Positions 1 to 11,699 are shown, counted from the first letter of the stretch. The stretch: DNA of 64,000 nt from Lotus japonicus (GCF_012489685.1 NC_080046.1:32891763-32955762); one strand, 5' to 3'. The notes: generated by a model from the sequence alone, not told the origin. Program-made: numbers and translations.

Positions 1-1400
1 ACTCATTCTACCAATGTAAATTTTTTGCCAGAATTTGTTCCAGTTACAACAGTCGCACCGATCACATTTGGGCACAAATCCTCTATTAAAAGTCTAGTTC
101 CATTACATAATCCAGAGGATTGGTCTAAGTTTCTTAGAAGCATGACAAGCACCCATTTCTTTAACACCAATTTGTGATTTGGAATTCCATAACATTTTAC
201 TTCATGTAGAAACTCCGGGGTTAACCATGAAACTTCAACATCGTTGTCCTCATAAGATCTGCAAGTAGAATCACAACTCAGATATTCTTTTCTTCCCCTT
301 CAATGCAAGATAAAATATATTGATTGACTTTTTCAACTGATTCTAATGTGAGGGCTAATATAGCTCTTTCTTGATAAAATGTTGGATCTGTAAGATGAGA
401 AACCATATCTGGATAAACAAACTGTATAAGTTGGAGCAACGGTTCAGATGGATCAGTAATCAAAAGATCATGAGGAACATCAATAAGCATTTTGCCGTCA
501 TCATTGGGTGTTGATTCACCGTTTCCCAATTTAAGAATCTACTCATAAAATTCTTTGACATCATCATTATCTTGATGTCCATTCGTATTGAGTAACCTCA
601 TATTTTTTGTCAAGGAAAGAACTTTGCAGTTTTCCCATAAATATGAAGAATTTACAATTGCTGCAACTATATCTTGTCTAGACCCCTTTTGAATAGCATG
701 GAGTATTTGTTTGAAATCCCCTCCTAATACAACTACCTTACCTCCAAACGGTTTATTGGCATTTGCTCGATTCTCAGATGACATTATATCCTTGAGTGTC
801 CTATCAAGAGCTTCAAAGCAAAATATGTTCAACATAGGCGCTTCATCCCATATGATCAAAGAAGATTGCTGCAACAACTTAGCCTTCAAGCTACCCTTGC
901 TAACTTTACAGGTTAAGGTTTCATTGATATTAAGGGGAATTGAGAATCTTGAATGTGCCGTTCTGCCCCCGGGAATCTTGAATGTGCCGTTCTGCCTACC
1001 GTTGATGCAATTCCACTTGAGGCGACATTCAATACAATTTTACCAATTGCTCGTAGGCCAGCTGATAAAGTCTTCCAGATGTAAGTTTTTCTCGTTCCTC
1101 CATAGCCGTAGACAAAGTAAAAAATACCTTAATATTTGGTTACTGCACCCATGATTTCATCATGCACCTTTTCTTTGTTCATCAGTTAAGGATGACACCA
1201 GGTTTGCATGCATGTCTTGCATTTCTTCACTATTGTATGTCATCTCATCCACACCAAATTTATTCTGGTAGTGTTCCACCCCAGATAAGTCATAATTTGA
1301 GAAACATGTAAAATCTGCCAAAGACTTCCCATTAGATTGCAAAATGTTGTCAATTTTTAGAAGACATTGTTTCTTCAGTTATGTTTCTTCAATTATCAAA
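1..1400 (-). pseudogene. PIF1-like DNA helicase domain of the Helitron, broken
   Basis: PIF1/RRM3-family SF1B helicases unwind DNA; in Helitrons this domain sits C-terminal to Rep. Visible are the lead-in SSLTDEQRK (about 1165-1195), a Walker A region reading GYGGTRKT instead of the usual GGTGKT (about 1086-1112), Walker B-like SLIIWDEAPM (about 840-870), GGKVVVLGGDFKQ (about 715-755) and, near the window start, a C-terminal segment RNLDQSSGLCNGTRL followed by a stop at about 5. The frame is broken by a stop upstream of Walker A (about 1130), by a tandem repeat in which a 24-bp stretch recurs at 944-967 and 973-996, and by further breaks between 278 and 540. The Arg in the P-loop should abolish ATP binding. 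Confidence 0.85.
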
Positions 1401-3190
1401 TCTGCAAAAAAAAAAAAAAAAGTATTATGCATATTAATACGCATTAGAAGAATTTTTAATATAGTTAGCATGTTATCTGGTCTATCAAGGGACATGCGTA
1501 ATGAGTATTCAATGCCTTCAGCCAATAACTGCCAAGTACTTTCCCATACATGGTCTGGCCTGCTCATAGAATATGTTATGATCAAGGAAACAAATAACCC
1601 TCTTAACTGGTTACCTGATCCAAGCTCACTGGCCTCTCTGATAGCACCAATGTACTGTTTATCGTCAGACAACAACCCAAGAGCATAACATGCTTTTTGG
1701 TAAGTACTGTGAATTTCCCCTTTTACGGTCCTTATGCTCTCAAAGCTAGTGCATCCTCTTTGAACAGCCAATAACATCCTCATGTAATATAATTCTCCGG
1801 TACCTGGTGGAATATATGTTAGTCTTCTAATTGAGTATCCTTGTTTCCTCAACTCCCATATTATGAACTTTTCATTATACACAAATTTACTTGGAAACTC
1901 AGAGTAGGTCAAATCCACGCCAAAAACATTGTGGTATAGTCCTTTTTTATCCAGTACATCCGTAATGTCTTCATGATCTCCAAAAAGAACGGATTTTTGA
2001 TTCTCAAGGTGGAATTTTAATCCTTTTACCGGAGGCCACCTGAGATGAATGTCAAATGCAAAAGAAATAATTAGAAATTTTATGAGGGCATCAAAGATAA
2101 CCTATGTAAAGTTGAATACAATACTACAATTAAAAGTAACCATGAAAGTATAAGTAGAATCAAAGACTTATTAGGTCTGCGTGTTTTGATGAAATAATCA
2201 CCTTTCATGGATCTCAAACTTAAAAGTTCTCCAAACTGCTTCACACGGTGAAAGGTAGCGACAATCATAGTACTGCTTTATTTCGTCAACAACACGTTTA
2301 TTTCCAGATGATTCATCAGTTGTTGTAATCTCAGCAGTGACCCTGTCTGATCCTTTGTTAACATATTTGAACAGATACTTGATGGAATTTGACTTGTTGC
2401 AATACTCGACATTAATATGCGCATGATACCTCATTAGCAATTTTGGGTTATAAGGTACAACATTCCTGCTATCAAGTTCAATTCCATTCTTCAGAACTTT
2501 AATGCCAGACTGTCTTCTACGATAATGTGGATACCCATTGTCATCAATAGTTGTAGAATTCTGGAATTTCTTTGGGAAGTACTTAGTACACTTCCCATTC
2601 TTCATGCATGCACATGTTGGATTAGCTTTACCACATGGTCCATGCATTATTTAGGTGGAAACAACATCATACAATTTGGGGTATAATTGTGGATCTGGCA
2701 ATTCTGCTGATATCTTTTTGTCAATATCATGAGGTGAGGTAAGCTTGCTTTCACCATGTAACCATAATAGTATATGAGCATGCGGAAGACCTCGCTTCTG
2801 GAACTCAATTGTGTACATTCCTATTTTAATCAAGGAAATTATTTTGTAGGTGTTAGTAGCATAAATACTTGAAATAGATATAGCTAAAATTAACTAACAT
2901 AATTGTAAGTTAATGAAACTTGTAAGTAATCTGACCTGCATCAACTTCTCCAAAAATATTTTCCTTCTTAAGATCTGCAATGAGATTATCAACCTTCATC
3001 TTGAACACTCGACATACTATATATGGTCGCTCATCTGGTTTTAGGTTTATGGAACACACAAAATCTGTGATTTCTTTCCAATTAGAATTGCAAGTGATTG
3101 TAATAAAAAGGTATGGAAAGCCCATCTTCTTACATATCGCCATAGCATCCTGGCAATTATTGAACATATCAATACTTAGGTTGATCAGTT
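1401..3190 (-). pseudogene. Helitron Rep (HUH endonuclease) domain, spliced, with a premature stop
   Basis: This segment matches the Helitron_like_N/Rep region that nicks and joins DNA ends during rolling-circle transposition. Motif 1 is LFITITCNSNW (about 3090-3125). The HUH motif is GLPHAHILLWL (about 2755-2790), with both His present. The tyrosine motif is YLFKYVNKG (about 2360-2385), with two Tyr. Exons read 3422-2936, 2820-2202 and 2039 to about 1435; joining across the two introns restores continuous family sequence at each junction. A TAA at 2651-2653 interrupts the segment just before the Cys-rich HGPCG block (about 2630-2650). The catalytic residues survive, but the stop makes this a pseudogene unless it is bypassed. 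A poly-T/A run at 1405-1420 lies at the probable next acceptor. Confidence 0.85.
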
Positions 3191-3640
3191 GAGAATATGG
3201 AATGAATGAGAATCCAAACATCGGGATGTTTGTTTCCTTAATCACAACAGCTGTAGTTTTTTCTTGGAAGTTTAGACGACAAGAGTGATATGTTGATTTG
3301 TACTTTCCGATAATACCCGAAACAACTAAACCACTAAATTGGTAGACCACACCTTCCATGAGTTTGTCATTAAAGATCTCAATGACAGTCGAGCCTTTTA
3401 TTGATGCTTGTATTTTAGAACTCTGTAAATTATAAAAAAAAATATGCTGAAATATTTGAAAATTTTCCAAGAAAAAAATTGTAAAGTTCGTAAATATACC
3501 TGATGATCCATCAATACCATGTCAATACTACCTATGTCTGATGGATTGTCAAAGGAAGGTAGAGTCCATAGACGTAATATCCTTGCAGCGAAGGAACTTG
3601 TTGCTTTTGAAAGACAAACATCTGATATGAGGTCTGTCAT
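3185..3640 (-). pseudogene. RPA70-like OB-fold segment fused in frame to Rep
   Basis: Exon 1 (3640-3500) and the first part of exon 2 (3422 to about 3185) encode a segment like the DNA-binding OB fold of plant replication protein A 70-kDa subunits, including ILRLWTLPSF, MVLMDHQ, KIQASI, GVVYQFSG and FGFSFIPY. The 77-bp intron (3423-3499) has GT-AG ends, and splicing gives a smooth RPA reading. RPA binds single-stranded DNA, and plant Helitrons often carry RPA-like genes, usually as a separate ORF. Here the OB fold runs without a stop into the Rep QDAMAIC block, so the usual Rep N-terminus is missing. This could be a true fusion or the scar of a deletion. The start was taken as the first ATG of exon 1. 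Confidence 0.75.
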
Positions 3641-4688
3641 GGTTGAGGGGAAGGAGGGGAAGTAGAGATAGTTGTTTGAGAATTTTTGAGATGGAGAACG
3701 TGAATTCTGAAATGTGTGATAATGATTTTTTTTATAATGAAGTTTTTATTTTTAAATTATTTTAAATTTTGTATTTTAAATTTGCCTCTTTTTTTATGAG
3801 TTAAAGATGATGAATATAAGATCAGGTGCATTGTTAACCTCAAGTACTTCTACTTGATTAAATCTAAACTAATCCACGAATTTAGAGTTAGTTAAAAAAT
3901 CAAAATTCAATTCTGAGTTTTTAAAGCATTGATATGTGACCAGGTGCCAGGATGTTTCAAGTTTCTTTTTCACCTTAAATTGTGGGATTTTTAATTCAAA
4001 ATATAATATTATATTATCAGAATTTTTATTCAAAATTCAAAACTTTTGACCACCGAAGTTAAAAAAATCATTCGAAATTTTTTTAGCTGGTTGTTACGTT
4101 TGTTTTTTCTTTTCTTTTATATTTTGAATTTCAAATAGTATATAGGTTTATTAGATGAATATTATGAAGCTTGACTATATAATATTTCATGAGTTTTAAT
4201 AGCTTGACACATGTCCCTACAATTGTGGAAGCTGTAGATTGTTGACACCTAAGCTTTCAATGACTCTCAAACTATATATTATTAGATATTCAAGTTAAGA
4301 TAATGATTCATTGGATCAATCTATTCAGAATGTATAGATAAATTTATGGAAAAAAAAAATTAGGCATATAAATTTTTACCACCGTTAAACACAAATAGTA
4401 AAAAAACGTTTAGCAGAAGTTTAAAGCCTCCGCCAATCAAACTTTAAGTTTCCAACGAAATATTCCTTGCAAATTTTCCAACGAAACTATGCTGCGTATT
4501 TTTATCCGAGATAATGCCGTAAGTAAATTCGCAGGTAATATTTGATAGTAAATCTGCAAGAATTGTCGAAGCTAAATATCGTCTTTCGAACAAAACATAT
4601 GAGAAAAGAGATTTTCCTAGAACATGGTCTTCCTCGAATGATCATACTAAGCTAAGCTTCATATCATAATTCACAGGAGACAGTAAAA
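3641..4688. other. AT-rich intergenic region upstream of the LRR/ubiquitin-like gene
   Basis: No convincing coding frame, terminal repeat or RNA gene is seen. The stretch separates the minus-strand Helitron coding remnant from the plus-strand LRR gene and must contain that gene's promoter and 5' leader. I could not single out a TATA box with confidence in this very AT-rich sequence. Confidence 0.5.
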
Positions 4689-7600
4689 ATGGAATCCGGT
4701 TCCGCCATTGATGGAGCAAGCGAGCCCAATTCGAATTCCACCATAACAATCAGCGTCAAGTTCAGTGGCGCCTCCATACCCATCTCAATCTCACCTCACT
4801 CAACCATCAAAGACCTCAAGTCCCTTCTTCTACCTGCCACCAATGTCCTCCCACGAGGCCAGAAACTCATCTTCAAAGGTTTTTCACTCTTTTCTCTTTC
4901 ACTTTTTGAGAAACCCCATTTTGTTCATTGATGTGTGAACTGTGAAGTGAATCATCTTTTACAGGAAAGGTTTTGGAAGACCCCATGACTTTGACAGCAT
5001 CCAACTTGAGTAATGGGTCCAAGCTCATGCTTATGGCTTCCCAGGGTTTATATCAAGGGGTATAGTACCATATTGATTTCCTTTCTTGTGGTGTCATTTT
5101 TTTTGCTGTGGGGATAATGGTCAATGAAGTTTACTTTTTTAAGGAAAAATTAGATGCAAAAATTAATTCAACTCTATTCTAGCATGATGGGTCATGAAGT
5201 ATTGTTGTATGGTGTCATCATTTAGTTAAATTGTGGCTTTATGGTTATGGGGTAAACAAATGGAAAAACCTAATATGAATGCTTTATCAAGCTGGTTATG
5301 CGCACCCCAGATGGATCTTTTCATATGGAAAATGACTGGGGCTAATTAGATGTGGTACAAAATGAGACAAGTGTGATAATCTTTATCAAACTTCTTATAG
5401 AAGAGAAAATCATGTTTATGGATGTGATAGGTAGGGTACAGTTTGCTTTTGTTTCTATTGCCATAAAATATGCGGCTTGCAGATTTCGAATTTCTTGTAC
5501 AGGATGGTCCAATCTTGAAGAAAGCTCAGGTTGCTCCCAAAGTGAGGAAAGATAGCAACTCAGGTTCTAGTAATGACTTGAAGAAAATTCCTGTTAAGAA
5601 CAGGTTGGACAGGTGGAAAGCGACAGGAGTCATAGCATTGTCTGAATGCAACTTAGAGGTAATAAACTGTTCATGGTTTTATCATATTTTCAACTAGAAT
5701 TTCAAGTGGAAATTGAGAGATGAGAAACACATCAAGTTTTACTTAATGACTTGCTTTTGAAGATTTCTGCGTGTTGAGATCCTATTATACAAGCAAAATT
5801 ATATGAATTGTTTTTCTTCGTGCCATCTATACATCTAGATTGTCTTCAGCAGCTCACATGTTAGGGGTTTTTAGGGTTCGCTTATTTCAGAACATAGGAT
5901 GATTAAAGCTAGGCTATATTAGGGTATTAACTTCATTCACAAGACAATCCGTCACTACATCAAAATTTGTAGTTGTTTTTTTTTTTTGATTCAGTATAAG
6001 AAAGTTGTCCACAGATGAGAGGTTGTCATTCCAATGTTAAGACATGTTACAAGCCTCAGGCAGAGTTTACAGTGGTACTTACATATGGCCACCAATGATG
6101 ATCACCAGCAACAATTGAACACAAGACCTTTGTATCAATGGTGTTTGATCCTACCACTTTGGCAACTCTTCACTGGCTAATTCATAGTAGATTCATCAGT
6201 GAGGTCTAGTAAATAGTAATTAACTTAATAGGAAGGCCCATGTCTGTATACTACGTCAGTATCAGTATCTTGGGACGTGGTAAAACCTTGTATATATCTT
6301 GAAAACTTTTATAAATCTGACAAAGTTTGGTCTAGGGGAAAAAGTTGAAAATCAGATAAAGTTTGGTTAAATTGAGATGTTTTTGTTTCCTCTTTAATCC
6401 CTCTAATTGCTCATTGAACATCAGTCACTATTGGCCTTGTGTAAAATTTCTTCTAGCCATCACTTTGTCTGCAAAATATCTCATTGTGCAGCCAAACATG
6501 ATTTGATAGGCTATACTATAGGTCATAAATGAAAAAGGATTAACATGCCTCTCCTCCCTGAAGTCATAAAAAATCATCGATTTCATGCCCATATCTGAAT
6601 GTGACTCTCTCTCTTAGATCAATATATCTAGAGTAGTGAGCTTAATGTGCTTTATTAGAAAATAGGCTTAATAGCTCTTTTGGTCCCTCACTTATCACGA
6701 TTTTGCACTTTTGGTTCGCAATAAAAAAAATTAGCACTTTTGGTCCTCCACATTGCTTAATTTTTTTGCAAAAATGATCCCTATTTGGGACTAAAACGGA
6801 AAAAGTGTGTAAATGTGAGGGACTAATTTTGCTAATGTTTTTCTGGAGGGACCAAAAGTGCAAAATCATGATAAGTGAGGGACGAAAAGAGCTATTAAGC
6901 CTAGAAAATAATAAGAGTTCCATGTGTTGCTCTCCGTAGTCATTTTGAATTAGGCATAGAGCCAGAAAGCACCATAGAGCTTGCTGGAAACTAGATTTTT
7001 CAGGTCATACATGCATTAACTGTTTGGCATGTTCTACTTGAAGGGTAGCTGCAAGTACCATTTTTTGTGGTAGCCTTGAAAACAGTGAACACCACATCTT
7101 GTGGCAGGCTTGACAAGAACATGAGGGTTATCATTATGAGTGAAAGGAAGTCTAGATGCTCATGTTCTAGGATAAAAATAGATTTTTGAATTCATTATAT
7201 ATGATTACTGAAAGGACAATAATATTATGGACTAGTCTTTTGAGTTAACAATAGCCGATGTTGGTTACTCATGAGAGATTACTCCGTATCTTATTGAATC
7301 TAGAAAGGAAAAGGAGTAGTTAACAGCGTGCTAGAAATTTAATCTAAAGTAATTCCCATGTCTTCACCTAACAACTTAAACTTTTTGGATAGTTGGTTCA
7401 TGACTTGGTACCAAAGTCTCTATGACCAAATGATCTAGAGTGCGGCTCTTGCCACCACCATTCTTTAAACAAAAAATTGAATTATAGCACAAGGTGGGTG
7501 GGTCCGAGCAATGTTCATGCTTGAGGCCCGAGGACACCCGAAGAATTCTTACGTGAGGAGCGTGTTAAATATATAATAAGTCATTCATGTGTCTTCCAAC

Positions 7601-10600
7601 AGCTTAAGCTCTGCGGATAGTTGGTTAAATGACAAAACCAATAAGTACAAAGGAAACCAAGGAAAATAAATTAAGTTTTCATTTTCATGAGATTTAATTG
7701 CTCTCATTCATGATATGAAATATCCTCTCACTTTCCTAGAAGTTTCAATTCAAATAGGCCATACCTGACGAAGTGTGGGTTTGTGGATCTTCTGCAAGAC
7801 TTCTAGATTGCAACAACAATTCAGTTAAAAATGTCCCTGCCGAAATTGCACATCTTACTGGTCTAGAGGTCAACAGAACTTCTCTCTGTTTTTTTCCCCA
7901 GCTACATGAGCAATATTTAACAGTTTTCTTACCTTCAAAATACTGCAGAAACTATTTATTAATGCCAATGACATATTGGACAAATCAATTAGCTGGGAAG
8001 GGGTCACAACTCTCAAGCACCTAACAGTACTCTCATTGAATCAGAACCAGTGAGTATATATTGTCATTTACAATCTCGTTGTGTGCTTGTTTTGTTTTAA
8101 CTTGCATAAAAACATTAAACAAATGTACATAAGGATTGCATATACTGTGGATTTTTGCTTGTCCACAGTACAGTCCATCCGAATTTGTAGTAGCTTGTAA
8201 CCTGCTCCAAAGATAGAGGATTATAAGGAAATATATTTATTGATTGTTAACGATTCCAGTATATTCCTTGTGAAATTTAATGTAAAAGGTTTGAGGTTTC
8301 TTGCATTGTGTCTTAGACTAATACCTCTTACATTAGGTAATTCAATTGAATATTACATGTGTTCATCTTGTTATTCACAGAACATTTGTGAGATTGACTT
8401 CCATTTTTATTTCTAACCTTTCCTACTGGGGGACCTTTATGTCAATTCAAGTTGGTTGGGTATTTGGTACCTTCATATTATTTTCTTTTTTAAATGATTT
8501 CTGCAGTATAACTACTTTGCCACCTACATTGGGATCTCTGAACTCTTTAAGGGAGCTGCATATCTCCAATAATAAATTGAGTGGCCTTCCTGATGAAATA
8601 GGACATCTGACACAACTACAAGTTTTGAAAGCCAACAATAATAGGTATCAGCTAAAATTTTGTTCTTGTCTAAGTATCTGATATTTGCTTACTAACTCGT
8701 GCAATTGTAGGTTTGGTCAAATTTGTAAAGTTGGGCGATGCTTGACTTGTTTATTTGGTCCCATCTAATTGATTTTATAGGTTTTTGGTTTTCATGTTTG
8801 GAATTGAAGAATGAATAAATATATATATTCTGATTTTGTGTTGTGTTTTGGGTGCATAAACATAAAAGAGCAACATAGTGATATAAAGCTCCTATTGTGG
8901 TGGGGGGGTCGAAGAAAAGGTCAGACTCATTGTGGTCTTTCATAGGCAGCCTTACCTTGCATTGTTAGAGGCTGATTTTGTGACTCAAACATGTGACCCG
9001 TAGTTACATGACACTATTAGACACCCTCAGTTAGAGACAGCTAGTTAATTAGTGAGTGGGTTATTGAGTGAGGCATGTGGCCTATAAATAGAGATTTTAG
9101 GGAGAGTATTGACATCTTTTGGATCATTTGGGGTTTGGGACTTATGGAGAGTGGCTGATTCTCTCCAATTACTCAGCAACCTTGTGTACTTCTACATTCA
9201 ATATATCCAGTTCTTACCACACACCAACTCCAACCACTGCAACAAGTTTCCGTTTTTGGATGCATAAACATACACCCTTACTAAAAACTAACAGGTATCA
9301 GAATAAATATGAATAATTTATAGTTAAAAATGTCAATCCTCGTTCTTAGCCAAAAGAAAAAGTTGCAGAGCCTGGATTTTACTAGTGTCTATTCTTGAGG
9401 CAGTGGAAGAATCCCTGTCTAGAACGCCTGTGCCTGTGTGTTCATAAGTGGCCTTCATTCATCCCCAAGTTTTGAGTTTACTTATCTGATCGAACCAATT
9501 CATGTACTTATGCAGTGAATTCTATTAACATTATTACTTAGTGATATTATTTTCAGTAAAACATTGTCATTTTGATTGATGTATTTCTTTTTCTCAGGAT
9601 GAGTAAAATCACTGAATTTATAGGGAACTGCCATTCTCTTGTTGAGGTAGTAATTGGTCTTCTTCCCCTTGTCTCATATTTTTCTTGCTTTTCCAGAAGG
9701 GAGTACCTAGTTGATATATCATCTGAAAATTAACCATAAATGAAGTGATTATATTCTTTAATTGATCATGTAAGTGCTCTTAATATGCTTTAATAAGTTT
9801 TCTTGTTACACAGGTTGATTTCTCATCAAATTTACTGTCAGAATTGCCAGAGACATTCTTTAATTTCAGCTATTTGAAGGTACCTGTTTCCCCATTTTTA
9901 CCTAATAAAAAAAAAGGTGGATTTGTTTTCCCACCAACAATTGGTTTTAGATAATTTTGAAGTTTGGGAAATGTTACAAATGCTGCGGCAGTTTCTTTCT
10001 TGAACATAATTACTCAAGCTAACTGTATCACACATTAAATGAAGCTCTTAATTTCATGTTCTAAAAATTTTAACATACAAGGTAAGACAAAATCACATAA
10101 ACCACTTTTGAGAAGTCTTGTTCAATAGATTTGAATCTAGATGACAGAAAAGAAGAAAATGAATGAACCTAATAAATCTAAGGTAGTCAGAAGCGGGATT
10201 TAGCAATAAAGCGTGGAGGGTCCAAAAGCGTAAAGCGCTAAAGCGCTAGCTAAAGCGTAGGCTTTAGCCGCTTTTGCCAGTTATATATATATTATATATA
10301 TTTACACCTATAAATATTTATATGCATATAAATGGTATAATTGGCATCAATATCATAATTCTGAGATGGTAAAATAAGCTATAAGACACTATAAACTACA
10401 ACTTATAGCTTATAGTTTAGAGCACAGAGGAATATTATAGCTATTTTACAAAGAGAGAACAGAGAGAGGTGTTTATTAACCCATTCGAACAGTGACAAAA
10501 CCATTGCTCTTAGTAACCCATTTCACAAAGAGAGAACAGAGAGAGGTGTGCTTAAAGTTTCGAACAAAAGAACAGAGAGTCATAGTCGAAGGAAGAAATA

Positions 10601-11699
10601 GTAGAAGATTTGACAAACAACAGAAGTTTCGAACAACAGAGAGAGACAGGGTCGAAGAGGAACAACCCTGCAAATTGAGTCGCCGGCGGCAGCGGCGGCT
10701 GCGCAGACGGCGAGAGAACAACACAGAATCGCGATAGAGGCAGAAGCTTCAAAATCGTGAGAGAGGGGCTCAAGATAGAAGAGGAACAATTGGAAAGTAG
10801 GTTTAAAATCCCTAATTTTAGCAAAACGGGTCAAAAAAACCCGGAAACATGTGAACCTGGCTGAAGCGCAGAAGCTTCAAAATCACGCTTCTGCCACGCT
10901 TTTGCGCTTTCTCCACGCTTCTGCTGATTCTCGCTTTAGTCGCGCTTTGAAGCGCAGAGCTACCTCAAGCGCGCTTTAGCACGCTTTAGCGCTTCAAAGC
11001 GCGCTTCTGACTACACTGAATAAATCGAGTTAGAATAGCAACCACCTAGGTTTTTAATAAAAAATTATATGGGTAAAATCATGTACAGAGTTAACGCCCA
11101 CTATTTTCCCATTAGAAAGGAACTGCATGTCACTTTGGCATACCTGAGAGTAGTCATAACTATTACTGACTAATAACTATATACAATATATCAATCTTCA
11201 TTATATTGGTTCAGACTTTTCTTTCATTTTACTTCATGCATTTTTCTATTACTTCATTCAATCTGCCCTGTGTTTTCCTGCATTTTACTTCAGCTCTGAC
11301 CACTCTGTAGGTTTTGCATCTTAGTAACAATGGCATGAAATCACTTCCGTCCAAACTATTCAAGACTTGCCTGCAGCTATCCACACTGGATCTGCATAAT
11401 ACAGAAATAACAATTGATATCCTTCGCCAGGTGACGACATACTTATTTTTTATAAGCTTTTGTATTATACTTAGCGACAAAAATGATTTCTTTTGAACAG
11501 AAGGCTAATCCTAGTTATGTCAATTCATTAAATCATGTGGCGTTTAATGTCTAAAATACTGATCGCAAAACATGTGGCTTTCTTGCAGTATGAAGGGTGG
11601 AACAACTTTGATGAGCGTCGCCGCTCAAAGCACCAGAAACAACTGGATTTTCGAGTTGGAGTTTCTAGAGATTTTGATGAAGGTGCTGATAAAAACTAA
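4689..11699 (+). CDS. LRR-repeat and ubiquitin-like domain protein (At2g30105-like), 10 exons
   Basis: Ten exons can be joined at GT-AG borders in one open frame of 378 residues: 4689-4878, 4965-5059, 5503-5658, 7758-7868, 7949-8049, 8507-8644, 9598-9646, 9814-9879, 11311-11430 and 11589-11699 (TAA). Residues about 19-95 form a ubiquitin-like fold (VKFSGASIPISI, TIKDLKSLL, QKLIFKG). A linker ends in DRWKATGVIALSE. Leucine-rich repeats follow from about 150 to 340 (for example LPPTLGSLNSLRELHIS and GLPDEIGHLTQLQVL). The C-terminus has FDERRRSKHQKQLDFR and DFDEGADKN, as I recall for the Arabidopsis At2g30105-type protein of similar length. The molecular role of this family is not well established; LRRs suggest protein binding. 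No frame damage is visible despite several transposons in the introns. It is the only clearly cellular gene here. Confidence 0.92.
6664..6902. mobile_element. MITE with long terminal inverted repeats, in intron 3 of the LRR gene
   Basis: A 239-bp element has ends that are near-perfect inverted repeats of roughly 50 bp, starting AGGCTTAATAGCTCTTTTGG and ending with its complement (AAGAGCTATTAAGCCT). It is flanked on both sides by AGAAAAT (6657-6663 and 6903-6909), a likely target duplication. There is no coding capacity. The size and foldback structure fit a miniature inverted-repeat DNA transposon; the 7-bp (possibly longer, degraded) duplication does not settle the superfamily. Confidence 0.8.
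7329..7634 (+). mobile_element. TRIM-like miniature LTR retrotransposon, in intron 3
   Basis: Two similar direct repeats of about 75 bp (7329-7404 and 7563-7634) share blocks such as CTTAA and GGATAGTTGGTT. They enclose about 158 bp without coding capacity. The left copy is followed by TTGGTACCAAAG, which resembles the tRNA-Met primer site TGGTATCAGAGC. Purine-rich GTGAGGAG precedes the right copy, which starts TG and ends CA. This is the architecture of terminal-repeat retrotransposons in miniature, moved by proteins of other elements. I found no clear target duplication, so the outer limits are approximate. Confidence 0.55.
8963..9305 (+). mobile_element. LTR-like remnant with primer-site-like sequence, in intron 6
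   Basis: The block runs from TGTTAG (8963) to CTAACA (ending 9293), short inverted termini typical of an LTR, and contains a TATA-like CCTATAAATAG at about 9081. It is followed directly by GGTATCAGAA, resembling the tRNA-Met primer binding site. No internal coding region follows and no target duplication was seen. It is probably a 5' LTR plus primer site left after truncation. This interpretation rests on the termini alone. Confidence 0.4.
10179..11018. mobile_element. Non-autonomous hAT DNA transposon (840 bp), in intron 8
   Basis: Perfect 8-bp direct repeats AATAAATC flank the element (10171-10178 and 11019-11026), the duplication length of hAT transposons. The termini are imperfect inverted repeats: left TAAGGTAGTCAGAAGCG, and right, read on the other strand, CAGTGTAGTCAGAAGCG. 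Both ends are packed with AAGCG/AAGCGC/CGCTT motifs (about 10190-10275 and 10860-11012), resembling the subterminal transposase-binding repeats of hAT elements. A 25-bp direct repeat occurs inside at 10448-10472 and 10525-10549. Short open frames at 10476-10834 lie on both strands and look incidental. There is no transposase, so mobility would need an autonomous hAT. Confidence 0.88.

Larger units (their letters stand above)
1..3640 (-). mobile_element. Decayed Helitron (RPA-Rep-helicase type), running off the left edge
   Basis: Minus-strand translation gives, in order from 3640 down to 1, an RPA70-like OB fold, a Helitron Rep domain and a PIF1-family helicase, the combination typical of autonomous plant Helitrons, which move by rolling-circle replication. 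Three introns with GT-AG borders can be placed: 3423-3499, 2821-2935 and 2040-2201. The copy is dead by sequence: an in-frame TAA at 2651-2653, a Walker A Gly-to-Arg change near 1091-1112, and a 29-bp tandem duplication at about 944-996 that shifts the helicase frame. The helicase C-terminus reaches almost to base 1. Neither the 5' TC end nor the 3' hairpin/CTRR end was identified, so the borders are those of the coding remnant. Confidence 0.88.

Noticed and set aside
10476..10834. Overlapping open frames of 81-90 codons on both strands
   Set aside because: They lie inside the non-autonomous hAT element, in several frames at once, with low-complexity Arg/Ser/Leu composition and no recognisable domain.
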